From: Streptomyces aurantiacus
GTDB taxonomy: Bacteria; Actinomycetota; Actinomycetes; Streptomycetales; Streptomycetaceae
Direction of reading: 5' to 3'
NCBI RefSeq assembly: GCF_027107535.1
Contig: NZ_CP114283.1
Span: forward strand, 3,038,001-3,102,000
Length of the DNA: 64,000 bases
The notes under the pieces are model-generated. The model had not been told where the DNA came from, made no database searches, and saw nothing but the letters and a program-made list of their open reading frames with translations. Shown here piece by piece: positions 42,181 through 50,154 of the stretch. The position numbers and the translations under genes are program-made. Every line of letters begins with the position of its first letter. Within the stretch, counting starts at the first letter, position 1.

Positions 42181-43086
42181 GTGAAGGTCGGCTGCATCGG
42201 ACTCGGCGACATCGCGGTGAAGGCGTACCTGCCGGTGCTCGCCACCCGCCCGGGGCTCGAACTGCACCTGCACACACGGACGCCCGCGACCCTCGCCACG
42301 GTCGCCGACAGCCTGCACGTGCCGGCCGAGCGGCGGCACACGGACCTCTCCGCGCTGCTCGCCCAAGACCTCGACGCGGCGTTCGTGCACGCGCCCACCC
42401 ACGCGCATCCCGAGATCGTGACGCGGCTGCTCGAAGCGGGCGTCGCCACGTATGTCGACAAGCCGATCGCGTACGAACTCGCCGACTCGGAGCGCCTGGT
42501 GCGGCTCGCGGAGGAGCGCAACACCAGCCTGGCGGTCGGCTTCAACCGGCGCTACGCGCCCGGGTACGCGCAGTGCGCCGACCATCCGCGTGACCTGATC
42601 CTGATGCAGAAGAACCGCGTCGGCCTGCCGGAACAGCCCCGCACGATGATCCTCGACGACTTCATCCACGTCGTGGACACCCTGCGGTTCCTGGTGCCGG
42701 GGCAGGTCGACGACGTGAGCGTACGGGCGCGCGTCGAGGACGGGCTGCTGCACCACGTCGTGCTGCAGCTGGCCGGGGAGGGATTCACGGCGCTCGGTGT
42801 GATGAACCGGCTGAGCGGCTCGAACGAGGAGATCCTGGAGGTGTCCGGACAGGACACCAAGCGTCAGGTGCTCAACCTCGCCGAGGTCGTCGACCACAAG
42901 GGGCAGCCGACGACGCGGCGGCGCGGCGACTGGGTCCCGGTGGCCCGGCAGCGCGGTATCGAGCAGGTCGTGCTCGCCTTCCTCGACGCGGTGGGCGCGG
43001 GCAAGGTCGTCAGCGCCCGGGACGCGTTGGCGACTCACGAACTGTGCGAGCGAGTGGTGCAGGCGGTGGCGGAGCGCTCCGCCTGA
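42181..43086 (+). CDS. Gfo/Idh/MocA-family oxidoreductase
   Basis: The protein has 301 residues. GTG 42181 has GGAGGAG upstream. The Rossmann start VKVGCIGLGDIAVKAYLPVL and the motif THAHPEIVTRLLEAGVATYV followed by DKPIAYELADSE (with the EKP-type lysine as DKP) are typical. FNRRYAPGYAQCAD and DDFIHVVDTLRFL (His in the catalytic region) follow. Substrate is likely a sugar or polyol derivative. The end overlaps the converging lnt gene by 77 bp. Confidence 0.88.
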   Translation: MKVGCIGLGDIAVKAYLPVLATRPGLELHLHTRTPATLATVADSLHVPAERRHTDLSALLAQDLDAAFVHAPTHAHPEIVTRLLEAGVATYVDKPIAYELADSERLVRLAEERNTSLAVGFNRRYAPGYAQCADHPRDLILMQKNRVGLPEQPRTMILDDFIHVVDTLRFLVPGQVDDVSVRARVEDGLLHHVVLQLAGEGFTALGVMNRLSGSNEEILEVSGQDTKRQVLNLAEVVDHKGQPTTRRRGDWVPVARQRGIEQVVLAFLDAVGAGKVVSARDALATHELCERVVQAVAERSA

Positions 43087-44596
43087 GGCGCAGCGCCCGC
43101 GTGACCTCGGCGCCGCCCAGAGCGGCCAGGATCAGCAGGGCCGCGTGGACCGGCCACGCGCCGAACCGTGCGTACGGGGTGACACCGTCGGCCAGCGGCA
43201 CCTCGTACACGGCGGACGTACTCGCGTCGGTGCCGAGCCAGGGGCCGACGCGCTCGCCGCTCGGGCCGTGGACCGCCGACACACCGGTGAGGGTCGCGTG
43301 GACCATCGGCCGGCCCGTCTCGGCGGCCCGCAGCGCAGCGAGCGACGCGTGCTGCTCGGGCGCCCAACTGCTCTGGAACGAGGAGGTCGCCGACTGCGCG
43401 AGCAGTACCTGGGCCCCGTCCCGCGCGAGGTGCCGGCTGATGTCGGGGAACGCCGATTCGAAACAGACCATCGGGCCGACCCGCAGTCCGTCGCCGACGT
43501 TCATCACGACCTGCTCGGTGCCGCGCCTGCGGTCCTCGCCCGCCGCCTTGCCCACGGAGGTGGCCCAGCCGAGAAGGGACCGGGCCGGGACGTACTCGCC
43601 GAAGGGGACGAGCCGCATCTTGTCGTAGCGGTCGCCCGTCGGGCCCTGCGGCCCCACGAGCACGGAACTCTTGTATATGCCCGGCCGGTCGGAGCGGCGG
43701 GCGTCCACGTTGACCATGATGTCGGCGTCGACATCGCGGGACAGCGCGGCGAGCCGGTCCGCCAGGTCCGGGCGGCCGACGAGGTCGAAGCCGACACTGC
43801 TCTCGCCCCACACGACGAGGTCCACGTCCTGACCGGCCAGTTCCCGGGTGAGCTCCTCCTCGCGCGCGAACCGCCTCTCCGGGCCGTCGACACCGTCGAT
43901 CATGCCGGGCTGCACGACGGCGATCCGGGTCCGGCCGTCCGTCTCCGGGCGCGGCGACCAGAACCAGACCGCCGAGGTGACCGCGGCCGTCGCGACGAGT
44001 CCGGCGACCGCGGGGACGCGGGAGCGCCGTACCGCGACGAGGACGGCGACCGCGACGTTCACGGCGACGAGCAGGAAGCTGAGCAGCCACACACCGCCGA
44101 CCGAGGCGAGCCGCAGCGCGGGCTCCACGTCCCACTGGCTCGACCCGAGCAGGCCCCAGGGGCCGCCCAGCCCCTCCCAGGAACGCACGAGTTCGACCAT
44201 CAGCCAGCCCGAGGGCAGGACGAACAAGGCGGCCACCACCCGGCCGGGCGACGGCACACCGGCCAGGAACCGGCGTACCAGCCAGCCCCACGGAGCCCAG
44301 AGCGCGCCCAGCAGGGCCGCTATCACGAAGGTGAAGACATGCAGGCTCGGCAGTAGCCAGTGGTGCACGGCCAGCATGAAGCCGAGCCCGCCGAGCCAGC
44401 CGTCGTACGCGGCCCGCCGCCCGGTCGGGGCCGAGCGCACGAGCAGGATCCACGGCACCAGGGCGACGTAGGCGAACCACCACAGGGACGGCGCGGGGAA
44501 GCTCAGCATCGGGAGCGCTCCGGCGAGCGCGGCCGCCGCACCACGCCACCAGGGAGAGGCGAGACGTCGGCGCCAGTCAGTGGCGGACAGGTTCAT
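43010..44596 (-). CDS. lnt: Apolipoprotein N-acyltransferase
   Basis: The protein has 528 residues from ATG 44596 (GGGAGG upstream). An N-terminal multi-span domain (ALAGALPMLSFPAPSLWWFA, ALVPWILLVRS, LAVHHWLLPSLHVFTFVI) is followed by the nitrilase-like domain. There the catalytic parts are GMIDGVDGPERRFAREEELT (Glu), YDKMRLVPFGEYVPA (Lys) and GPMVCFESAFPDISR (Cys). It adds the third acyl chain to lipoproteins after signal cleavage. Streptomyces carry one or two copies. The window has at least three lipoproteins that would need it, but it is not linked to them. Confidence 0.93.
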   Translation of the reverse strand: MNLSATDWRRRLASPWWRGAAAALAGALPMLSFPAPSLWWFAYVALVPWILLVRSAPTGRRAAYDGWLGGLGFMLAVHHWLLPSLHVFTFVIAALLGALWAPWGWLVRRFLAGVPSPGRVVAALFVLPSGWLMVELVRSWEGLGGPWGLLGSSQWDVEPALRLASVGGVWLLSFLLVAVNVAVAVLVAVRRSRVPAVAGLVATAAVTSAVWFWSPRPETDGRTRIAVVQPGMIDGVDGPERRFAREEELTRELAGQDVDLVVWGESSVGFDLVGRPDLADRLAALSRDVDADIMVNVDARRSDRPGIYKSSVLVGPQGPTGDRYDKMRLVPFGEYVPARSLLGWATSVGKAAGEDRRRGTEQVVMNVGDGLRVGPMVCFESAFPDISRHLARDGAQVLLAQSATSSFQSSWAPEQHASLAALRAAETGRPMVHATLTGVSAVHGPSGERVGPWLGTDASTSAVYEVPLADGVTPYARFGAWPVHAALLILAALGGAEVTRALRLRRSAPPPPAPLARTVRESPTRPGR

Positions 44597-44759
44597 CCAA
44601 CGCCTCCCTCGACCCCCGAAGCCCGGTGCGTGACTCCAGTGTGCGCGCACCGGAACGATCTCCGTAAGGGTGCCCAGAGTCGCGCGGGTCAGGCCAGTCG
44701 GCAGGTGTCGTCGGGGTGGGTTGGGCCCGCGAGGACGTGTCGGACGAGGTCGGCCCGCC

Positions 44760-45245
44760 TCAGCGGGCGGCGGGCTCCTGGCGCGGCTGGGTGGCCCGGC
44801 GCCACTTCTCGTGCACGACCACCTCGCGCAGCCGCCAGCCGGTGTGTGTACGCAGCAGGCCGAAGTCGTACCGGCCGCCGCACACGAAGTCGGGTTCGGT
44901 GGATCCGTCCCCGTGTCCCGAGAAGCGCATCGGGTTGACGTAGTCGGCCCGCACCCGGGCCGTGTCGCCCGTGTCCTGCTCCAGCAGCCCGAACGTCACC
45001 TGCCGGTTGACGATCAGATGCTGCCGCATGGGGAACAGCTCCATGGTCTGCGAGAGCCACCCGGCGATCTGGACGGCGTCCCCCTCGATACCGCCCGCGG
45101 ACCGGTAGTCCGCCCGCCCGTCCGGCGCGAACAGCCGCCGGTACGCCTCCCAGTCCCCGTCGTCGACCGCCACCGCGTACTCGGTGACCACCCCGTCGAC
45201 CGCGAGCCGGTCCATCACCGCTGCCAGTTCCACGCGCTGCGTCAT
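44760..45245 (-). CDS. SnoaL-like/NTF2-fold protein (probable)
   Basis: The protein has 161 residues from ATG 45245. The stretch VMDRLAVDGVVTEYAVAVDD with WEAYRRLFAPDGRADYRSAG and PMRQHLIVNRQVTFGLLEQD matches nuclear-transport-factor-2/SnoaL-like folds that bind or isomerise small molecules. It lies 126 nt downstream of a TetR gene on the same strand and may share its control. No catalytic residues are clear. Confidence 0.8.
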   Translation of the reverse strand: MTQRVELAAVMDRLAVDGVVTEYAVAVDDGDWEAYRRLFAPDGRADYRSAGGIEGDAVQIAGWLSQTMELFPMRQHLIVNRQVTFGLLEQDTGDTARVRADYVNPMRFSGHGDGSTEPDFVCGGRYDFGLLRTHTGWRLREVVVHEKWRRATQPRQEPAAR

Positions 45246-45371
45246 CGGCTCAGTGTTGGCCACGAGGGGGGCCGAGCCAAGGGGCGTGCAGGGACATTCA
45301 CCGGGCGTGGGCCGTACGGACGCCCGGACGCGCCCCGGGACGGATGCCCGCTGCACGGAAGGGAGTTGCCC

Positions 45372-45977
45372 CTACGGGGCGGCCGGCCCGCTCGGGTACG
45401 GGCCGTTCAGGACCTTTGCGACGAAGGCGGCCAGCTCCGCCCGCAGTCGCTCTCGGAGCGCGTCCTGACGGTCGGCCAGGTGGTCGACGAGGTCGGCGCG
45501 GACCGCGGCGAGCAGTGCGTGGGCGGTGAAGTCGCTGCCGTCGAAACCGGGAATCTCCTCCAGGACGCCCCGCAGCGTGCCGTGCCACCAGTCGTAGTGC
45601 CCGGCGCCGTAAGGGCTGCCGCTCCCCGCCTCCTCCAGGGCCAGCGAGAGGTGCCGGTGGTCGAGCTTGAAGCACAGGACGGCGTCCAGCAGGGCCGGCG
45701 CGCGCTCCAGGGGCGGGGTGTCGGGGCCGAGAGGGCTCGAGCCCTCCGTGACGGCCCGGCGGACCGGTTCCAGCCGGGTCTCGTACAGGGCCTGGATCAG
45801 ACCGGTGCGGTCGCCGAAGCCGCGGAAGAGCGTCCCTTTGCCCACGCCGGCCTCGGCCGCGATGTCGGCCATGGTCACCTGCTCCGGACGGTCGCTGCGG
45901 GCGAAGAGCCGGTCGGCCGCGGCGAGCACCGCTTCCTGGTTGCGTACGGCGTCCGCACGGGGCTTGCGCTCGGGCAC
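45372..45977 (-). CDS. TetR-family regulator, divergent from SnoaL/NmrA genes
   Basis: The protein has 201 residues. GTG 45977 has GGAGG 6 nt upstream; ATG 46007 is an alternative without RBS. The helix-turn-helix is RNQEAVLAAADRLFARS and VTMADIAAEAGVGKGTLFRG followed by FGDRTGLIQALYETR. Two similar 17-bp palindromes lie upstream. It probably represses itself, the downstream SnoaL-like gene and the divergent SnoaL-NmrA pair. Confidence 0.9.
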   Translation of the reverse strand: MPERKPRADAVRNQEAVLAAADRLFARSDRPEQVTMADIAAEAGVGKGTLFRGFGDRTGLIQALYETRLEPVRRAVTEGSSPLGPDTPPLERAPALLDAVLCFKLDHRHLSLALEEAGSGSPYGAGHYDWWHGTLRGVLEEIPGFDGSDFTAHALLAAVRADLVDHLADRQDALRERLRAELAAFVAKVLNGPYPSGPAAP

Positions 45978-46009
45978 GGGGTTCCTCCGGGGTTCCCAGG
46001 GTTGCATAA

Positions 46010-46057
46010 ACGGACCCGCGGTCCGTATTGTTGCGGTCAAGCGGACCGCTGGTCCGC
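46010..46057. promoter_or_regulatory. Double TetR operator (two 17-bp palindromes)
   Basis: ACGGACC-CGC-GGTCCGT (46010-46026) and GCGGACC-GCT-GGTCCGC (46041-46057) are perfect inverted repeats sharing the half-site CGGACC. Their centres are 31 bp apart, nearly three helical turns, between the divergent genes. Confidence 0.85.
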
Positions 46058-46077
46058 ATCGTATCGGAGGAGCCCTC

Positions 46078-46506
46078 ATGACCACGACCACGCGACCGGC
46101 GGACCTGTTCCGCCACGGCCTGCGGCTGCTGATCGACAAGGACATCTCCGGCTGGCTCGACCTGTGGGACGAGGACGGCGCCCTCGAGTTCCCCTTCGCG
46201 CCGGAAGGCTGGCCCAAGCGGTTGGAGGGCAGGGGTGCGGTCGCCGACTACATGCGTCACTACCCCGACCACATCGACCTCCACGACTTCCCCGACGTGG
46301 AGGTCCACGAGACCGGCGAACCCGGGACGATCGTGGTGGAGATGCGCGGGGTGGGGAAACTGGTGGAGACCGATGCGCCGTTCGACATGAGGTACGTCGC
46401 CGTGGTGAAGGTGGCCGGCGGTCTCATCACCCGCTACCGCGACTACTGGAACCCGCTCGCCGTCCTCCAGGGCGACGCCGCCGACTTCACGCGGAGGGAC
46501 CGATGA
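46078..46506 (+). CDS. SnoaL-like/nuclear transport factor 2 family protein
   Basis: The protein has 142 residues. ATG 46078 has GGAGGAG upstream. The pattern ADLFRHGLRLLIDKDISGWL, DLWDEDGALEFPFAPEGWPK and ITRYRDYWNPLAVLQ is typical of SnoaL-like proteins that bind or isomerise small substrates. It overlaps the next gene by 4 nt (ATGA), so the two form an operon. Confidence 0.88.
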   Translation: MTTTTRPADLFRHGLRLLIDKDISGWLDLWDEDGALEFPFAPEGWPKRLEGRGAVADYMRHYPDHIDLHDFPDVEVHETGEPGTIVVEMRGVGKLVETDAPFDMRYVAVVKVAGGLITRYRDYWNPLAVLQGDAADFTRRDR

Positions 46507-47369
46507 CCGGGCCCGGCGCCGCGCTGGTCCTCGGGGCCACCGGCACCACCGGCAGTCGCGTGGCCTCCCGCCTCGCGGCGCGGGGGTGCCGGGTCAAGGC
46601 CGCCGGCCGGCGCGCCACCCCCGTCGACGGCGCGGAGGCCGTGCGATTCGACTGGCACGATCCGGCGACGTACGAGGGGGCTCTGCGCGGCGCGGATCGC
46701 GTCTATCTCGTCCCGCCGGTGGACTCACCGACGCCGGCCGACGTCATGCTGCCCTTCCTGGAACAGGCCCGTGCGTCCGGGGTGCGCCGCGCGGTCCTGC
46801 TCAGCTCGTCGGCGATACCCGCGGGAGGCCCGGCCGTCGGGCAGGTGCACCGGGCTCTGCCCGCGCTCTTCGACGAGTGGGCGGTCCTGCGGCCGTCGTG
46901 GTTCATGCAGAACTTCACCGGCGACCACCTGCACGCGCGGAGCATCCGGGAGGAGGGAGTGATCCTCACCGCGGCGGGCGGGGGCCGGGTGGCCTTTGTC
47001 GACGCCGACGACATCGCGGCCGTCGCCGAGCACGCGCTGACCGATGTCCGGGCGCCCGGCACCGACCTGGTCGTCACCGGACCCGAGGCGCTGAGTCACA
47101 CCGACGTCGCGACCGTCCTCGCCGAGGTGACCGGGCGCACGGTCGTCCACCGGCCGCTGGCGTACGAGCGGATGCGGGACCACCTGGCCGCCTCGATGCC
47201 CCTGGAGTACGCCGCGATGCTGGCAGGCATGGACCGTGCGAACGCGGAAGGGGCCGAGGACCGCGTCACCGACACCGTCCGACGCCTCACCGGCCGCGAG
47301 CCGCGCACCTTCCGTGCCCACGTGCTGCGAGCGACGCGAGAGGCCTCCGCGCTCGGGGCGACGGGCTGA
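46503..47369 (+). CDS. NmrA-like NAD(P)-binding reductase
   Basis: The protein has 288 residues. The Rossmann start ALVLGATGTTGSRVASRLAA and strand-two Arg residues (KAAGRRAT) suggest NADP. The later VLRPSWFMQNFTGDHLHARS and FVDADDIAAVAEHALTD are typical of atypical SDRs of the NmrA/QOR2 type. ATG 46503 overlaps the SnoaL stop. The pair probably handles one small-molecule substrate under TetR control. Confidence 0.9.
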   Translation: MTGPGAALVLGATGTTGSRVASRLAARGCRVKAAGRRATPVDGAEAVRFDWHDPATYEGALRGADRVYLVPPVDSPTPADVMLPFLEQARASGVRRAVLLSSSAIPAGGPAVGQVHRALPALFDEWAVLRPSWFMQNFTGDHLHARSIREEGVILTAAGGGRVAFVDADDIAAVAEHALTDVRAPGTDLVVTGPEALSHTDVATVLAEVTGRTVVHRPLAYERMRDHLAASMPLEYAAMLAGMDRANAEGAEDRVTDTVRRLTGREPRTFRAHVLRATREASALGATG

Positions 47370-47373
47370 GGTC

Positions 47374-47400
47374 GCCGCACGCGCCGCACGCGCCGCACGC
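47374..47400. repeat. Three tandem copies of a 9-bp repeat
   Basis: GCCGCACGC is repeated three times without change directly after the NmrA-like gene, followed by a degenerate fourth copy. Confidence 0.8.
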
Positions 47401-47456
47401 GCCGTGCGGGGCGCGAGGCGGGGGTGCCGCTCCGGGCGGAGGGCCCGGGAGGGGGA

Positions 47457-47484
47457 GCGCGGGGCGCCGTGACGGGCCCCGCGC
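47457..47484. terminator. Hairpin terminator between convergent genes
   Basis: GCGCGGGGC and GCCCCGCGC form a perfect 9-bp stem with a 10-nt loop. Confidence 0.6.
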
Positions 47485-47494
47485 GCCCCGGACG

Positions 47495-47674
47495 TCATGC
47501 CGCTTCGATGATCTCTTTCCGTACGGCGGCGGCCCACTTCACGACCAGAAGCTCGTACTCGGCCCGCTCCTGGGCGGACAGGGAACCGCCCGCGCGTATC
47601 CATAACGCTCGGATCTGCTCGTTCAGTGCGGCAGCAGACCGCACGGAACCAGGGGTCAGGGAATCGGGGGACAT
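47495..47674 (-). CDS. Small hypothetical protein, 59 residues
   Basis: The protein runs MSPDSLTPGSVRSAAALNEQ, then IRALWIRAGGSLSAQERAEY and a C-terminal helix ending KEIIEAA. It is helical and has no signal peptide. GTG 47680 is an alternative start two codons upstream. Small proteins of this kind are widespread in Streptomyces. I do not recognise a function. Confidence 0.6.
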   Translation of the reverse strand: MSPDSLTPGSVRSAAALNEQIRALWIRAGGSLSAQERAEYELLVVKWAAAVRKEIIEAA

Positions 47675-47801
47675 GGGCACCAGCCTAGGGCCAGGGACTG
47701 ACCGTGCGCTACCGGATGACTACCCATTCCGTATGTGGTTGGTCACGCCATAAACCTGCGGGAGCCATCGAATTGAGGATCCGGCGCGGCGGGCCCGGGC
47801 C

Positions 47802-48137
47802 TCACTGCCGCTCCGCCCACGTGTGCGACCAGGCGAGCAGGGGACCCATCGCCGTCACGAGCTCGTCGCCGAGGGGGGTCAGACGCCAGGTGGACTCGTC
47901 GGTGGGAGCGGCGATCCCCGCCTCGCGAAGCTCGGTGAGCCGGGCGGACAGCACGCTGGAGGACATGGCGTCGCAGCGCCGCTGGAGATCGCGGAACCCC
48001 ACCGGCGCACCGCCCTGGTGGAGCTCCCAGATCACCCGGAGCGTCCAGCGGCGGCCGAGGAGGTCGAGTGCGGCCATCACGGGGCGGCCGGTGTCCGAGC
48101 CACGCACGGGCCGGCCGGGACGGGGTGTCGTGCTCAC
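47802..48137 (-). CDS. HxlR-family transcriptional regulator
   Basis: The protein has 111 residues. After a basic N-terminus, ALDLLGRRWTLRVIWELHQG is the HxlR signature and GFRDLQRRCDAMSSSVLSAR with LTELREAGI gives the recognition helix. One cysteine (Cys in QRRCDA) lies in the recognition region; it could be a redox or aldehyde sensor as in HypR/HxlR relatives, but this is inference. It is divergent from an AhpD-like gene and a long palindrome lies between. Confidence 0.92.
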   Translation of the reverse strand: MSTTPRPGRPVRGSDTGRPVMAALDLLGRRWTLRVIWELHQGGAPVGFRDLQRRCDAMSSSVLSARLTELREAGIAAPTDESTWRLTPLGDELVTAMGPLLAWSHTWAERQ

Positions 48138-48208
48138 GCAATGGCTCCCTTCCCTGTCGGCTGCCTCACTGAACGAACAACTCTCCGAGTGGTCCGCCGC
48201 GTTCCGAG

Positions 48209-48237
48209 TCTTGCGCTTCTGAATCAGAAGCGCAAGA
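48209..48237. promoter_or_regulatory. Long perfect palindrome in the HxlR/AhpD-like intergenic region
   Basis: Fourteen bases on each side of an unpaired A at 48223 are fully complementary (TCTTGCGCTTCTGA and TCAGAAGCGCAAGA), so 29 bp in all. It ends 10 nt before ATG 48248 and is about 70 nt from the HxlR start. It is a likely operator; in RNA it would be a strong hairpin at the ribosome-binding region. Confidence 0.85.
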
Positions 48238-48247
48238 GTCGACAGGC

Positions 48248-48808
48248 ATGAAGCAGCGCATCGACGGCATCACGCCGCCCTACGACCCCGAATCCGAGCG
48301 CGCCCTGCGCCGCTGGATGCCGCCCGGCGTCACCCGGGAACCCCTGATGCTCTTCAAGGTCCTGCAGCGCCACCCGGACCTCGCCTCCCGGATGCGCGCG
48401 CTCGGCGCGGGCCTCCTAGTCCACGGCCTGCTCTCCGACGCGGACCGTGAGCTGGTCGTCGCACGGGTGACGGCCCGCTGCGGCTGCGCCTACGAGTGGG
48501 GGGTCCATGCGGCCGCGTACACGCAGGCCGCCGACCTGACCCCGGAGCAGGTGCTCCTGACCGTGACCGGCGCTCCCGGCGACCCGGCGTGGACGCCCCG
48601 CCAGAAGGCCCTGCTCGCGGCCGTCGACCAACTCCACGACACGGCCCGACTCGGTGACGAGGCCTGGACCGGCCTGCGCGAGCACCTCGGCGAACGCGAG
48701 GCCCTGGAGTTCCTGGTCCTCGCGGGCTGGTACCGCACCATCGCGTACGTGGCAGGCGGCCTGGAGATCGAGCAGGAGCCGTGGGCGCAGGCGTTCCCGC
48801 AGGAATGA
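48248..48808 (+). CDS. Carboxymuconolactone decarboxylase/AhpD-like protein
   Basis: The protein has 186 residues. The central segment LVVARVTARCGCAYEWGVHA corresponds to the CMD/AhpD core with a CxC pair (CGC near residue 78) and the following histidine. In AhpD two cysteines act as CxxC; here the pair is CxC, so peroxidase activity is uncertain. Family members detoxify peroxides or act on lactones. Transcription is probably controlled by the divergent HxlR regulator through the palindrome at its start. Confidence 0.88.
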   Translation: MKQRIDGITPPYDPESERALRRWMPPGVTREPLMLFKVLQRHPDLASRMRALGAGLLVHGLLSDADRELVVARVTARCGCAYEWGVHAAAYTQAADLTPEQVLLTVTGAPGDPAWTPRQKALLAAVDQLHDTARLGDEAWTGLREHLGEREALEFLVLAGWYRTIAYVAGGLEIEQEPWAQAFPQE

Positions 48809-48901
48809 ACGCCCCGGCCGTGCCGGACGCGAGGTCCGCTTCTCGGCAGGGCCGCTTTTATTCGCGTGCCCGCGAGCGCCGGGCCCGCTACCGTCGTGGA
48901 C

Positions 48902-48974
48902 GTCCGGGTGCGAAGGCAGCGGCTACTTCTCCTCATAAGAGGGAAACGCGGGTTCGAATCCCGCCTCCGGCGCA
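48902..48974 (+). tRNA. tRNA-like sequence, possibly degenerate, with CAT in the anticodon position
   Basis: The T-arm is perfect: stem GCGGG (48948-48952), loop TTCGAAT, stem CCCGC (48960-48964). Upstream an anticodon-like arm TTCTC / CTCATAA / GAGGG (48927-48943) has 5-7-5 geometry with CAT at positions 34-36, as in tRNA-Met or tRNA-Ile2. A 3' acceptor CTCCGGC and GCA follow. The 5' acceptor GTCCGGG (48902-48908) pairs at 6 of 7 positions, two of them G-U, but the D-arm is poor (GAAG/CTTC would overlap the anticodon stem). It may be a pseudogene, a remnant or half of a rearranged gene. Confidence 0.35.
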
Positions 48975-48975
48975 G

Positions 48976-49006
48976 GCCGGTGTCGTCCAGTGGCCCAGGA
49001 CGCCTC
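48976..49006 (+). other. tRNA 5'-half-like sequence (tRNA-Glu type D-arm)
   Basis: GCCGGTG-TC-GTCC-AGTGGCCCA-GGAC-G has the layout of a tRNA acceptor strand plus a perfect D-arm and closely resembles bacterial tRNA-Glu 5' halves. No T-arm follows downstream. The acceptor strand GCCGGTG pairs with CTCCGGC (48965-48971) of the preceding 3' half at 6 of 7 positions, and CCTC (49003-49006) could pair with GAGG (48939-48942). Confidence 0.45.
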
Positions 49007-49111
49007 GTCGCCGCCGCCGAGTCAGACCTCCGGACATCGAGCACGGGCCGCCCGCCACGGGGGAATCAGGCGGGCGGCTCCGTCATGTTCGCGATCCCCG
49101 GCGGGCGGGCG

Positions 49112-49987
49112 TCAGCCCGACGACTCCGCCGCGTGCGGGCTCAGTACGCCCGTGCTGACCAGCACGATGATCAGGATGCCGAGCAGGATGCGGTAGTAGA
49201 CGAACGGCATGAAACTCTTGGTCGTGATGAACTTCATGAACCACGCGATCACCGCGTAACCCACCAGGAAAGCGATGATCGTCGCGAAGACCGTCGGTCC
49301 CCAGGAGACATGACCGCTCTCGCTCGCGTCCTTCAGCTCGAACGCGCCGGAGGCGAGCACGGCCGGGATGGCGAGCAGGAACGAGTAGCGGGCCGCGGCC
49401 TCGCGGGTGTAGCCCATGAGGAGGCCGCCGCTGATGGTGGCGCCCGACCGGGAGACGCCGGGGACGAGGGCCATCGCCTGGCAGACGCCGTAGATCAGGC
49501 CGTCCTTCACGCTCAGGTCCTGGAGCGACTTGCGCTCCTTCGCGGCCCGGTGCTTCCCGCCGGTCTCGTCACGCGCCGCGAGCCGGTCCGCGATGCCCAG
49601 GACGATGCCCATCACGATCAGGGTGGTCGCCGTGATGCGCAGATCGCGGAAGGGCCCCTCGATCTGGTCCTTGAGGGTGACGCCCAGCACGCCGATCGGA
49701 ATCGAGCCGATGATCACCAGCCAGCCCATCTGGGCGTCGTGGTCGCGCCGCATCGCCTTGTTCGTGAGCGAGCGGGACCATGCCGAGATGATCCGCGCGA
49801 TGTCCTTGCGGAAGTAGATCAGCACCGCCGTCTCCGTGCCGATCTGGGTGATCGCCGTGAAGGCCGCTCCCGGGTCCTCCCAGCCCGCGAACGCCGCGGT
49901 CAGCCGCAGGTGCGCGCTGGAGGAGACGGGCAGGAACTCGGTCAGCCCCTGGACGAGTCCGAGGATGAGGGATTCAAACCAAGACAT
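49112..49987 (-). CDS. uppP: Undecaprenyl-diphosphatase
   Basis: The protein has 291 residues and about eight membrane segments. The active-site regions are LILGLVQGLTEFLPVSSSAH (Glu and SSS motif) and ALVPGVSRSGATISGGLLMG (Arg of the PGxSRSG motif). It recycles undecaprenyl pyrophosphate to the monophosphate carrier for peptidoglycan and other glycans; overproduction in other bacteria gives bacitracin resistance. ATG 49987 is the start. Confidence 0.96.
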   Translation of the reverse strand: MSWFESLILGLVQGLTEFLPVSSSAHLRLTAAFAGWEDPGAAFTAITQIGTETAVLIYFRKDIARIISAWSRSLTNKAMRRDHDAQMGWLVIIGSIPIGVLGVTLKDQIEGPFRDLRITATTLIVMGIVLGIADRLAARDETGGKHRAAKERKSLQDLSVKDGLIYGVCQAMALVPGVSRSGATISGGLLMGYTREAAARYSFLLAIPAVLASGAFELKDASESGHVSWGPTVFATIIAFLVGYAVIAWFMKFITTKSFMPFVYYRILLGILIIVLVSTGVLSPHAAESSG

Positions 49988-50154
49988 GAATTACGTGATC
50001 CAAGTGCTGATGGCGGGAGCGCGGTGAATGGGCGGGCGGACGTGCCGTGTTGTCGCCTTCGGTGATCAGGCGCGCCCGGGGCAGCGTAGCGCCCCCGGGT
50101 GACCGGGCGACCACAGGGCCTCCCCGGCGGAGATCCCACGAGGTGGCCAGGGTG

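Larger units (their letters stand above)
48809..49111. other. Non-coding stretch with tRNA-derived sequence
   Basis: The 303 bp between the AhpD-like gene and the end of uppP hold no convincing gene. They contain a tRNA 3'-half-like segment (48927-48974) followed at once by a tRNA 5'-half-like segment (48976-49006), described below. The remainder is GC-rich with no clear signals. Confidence 0.6.
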
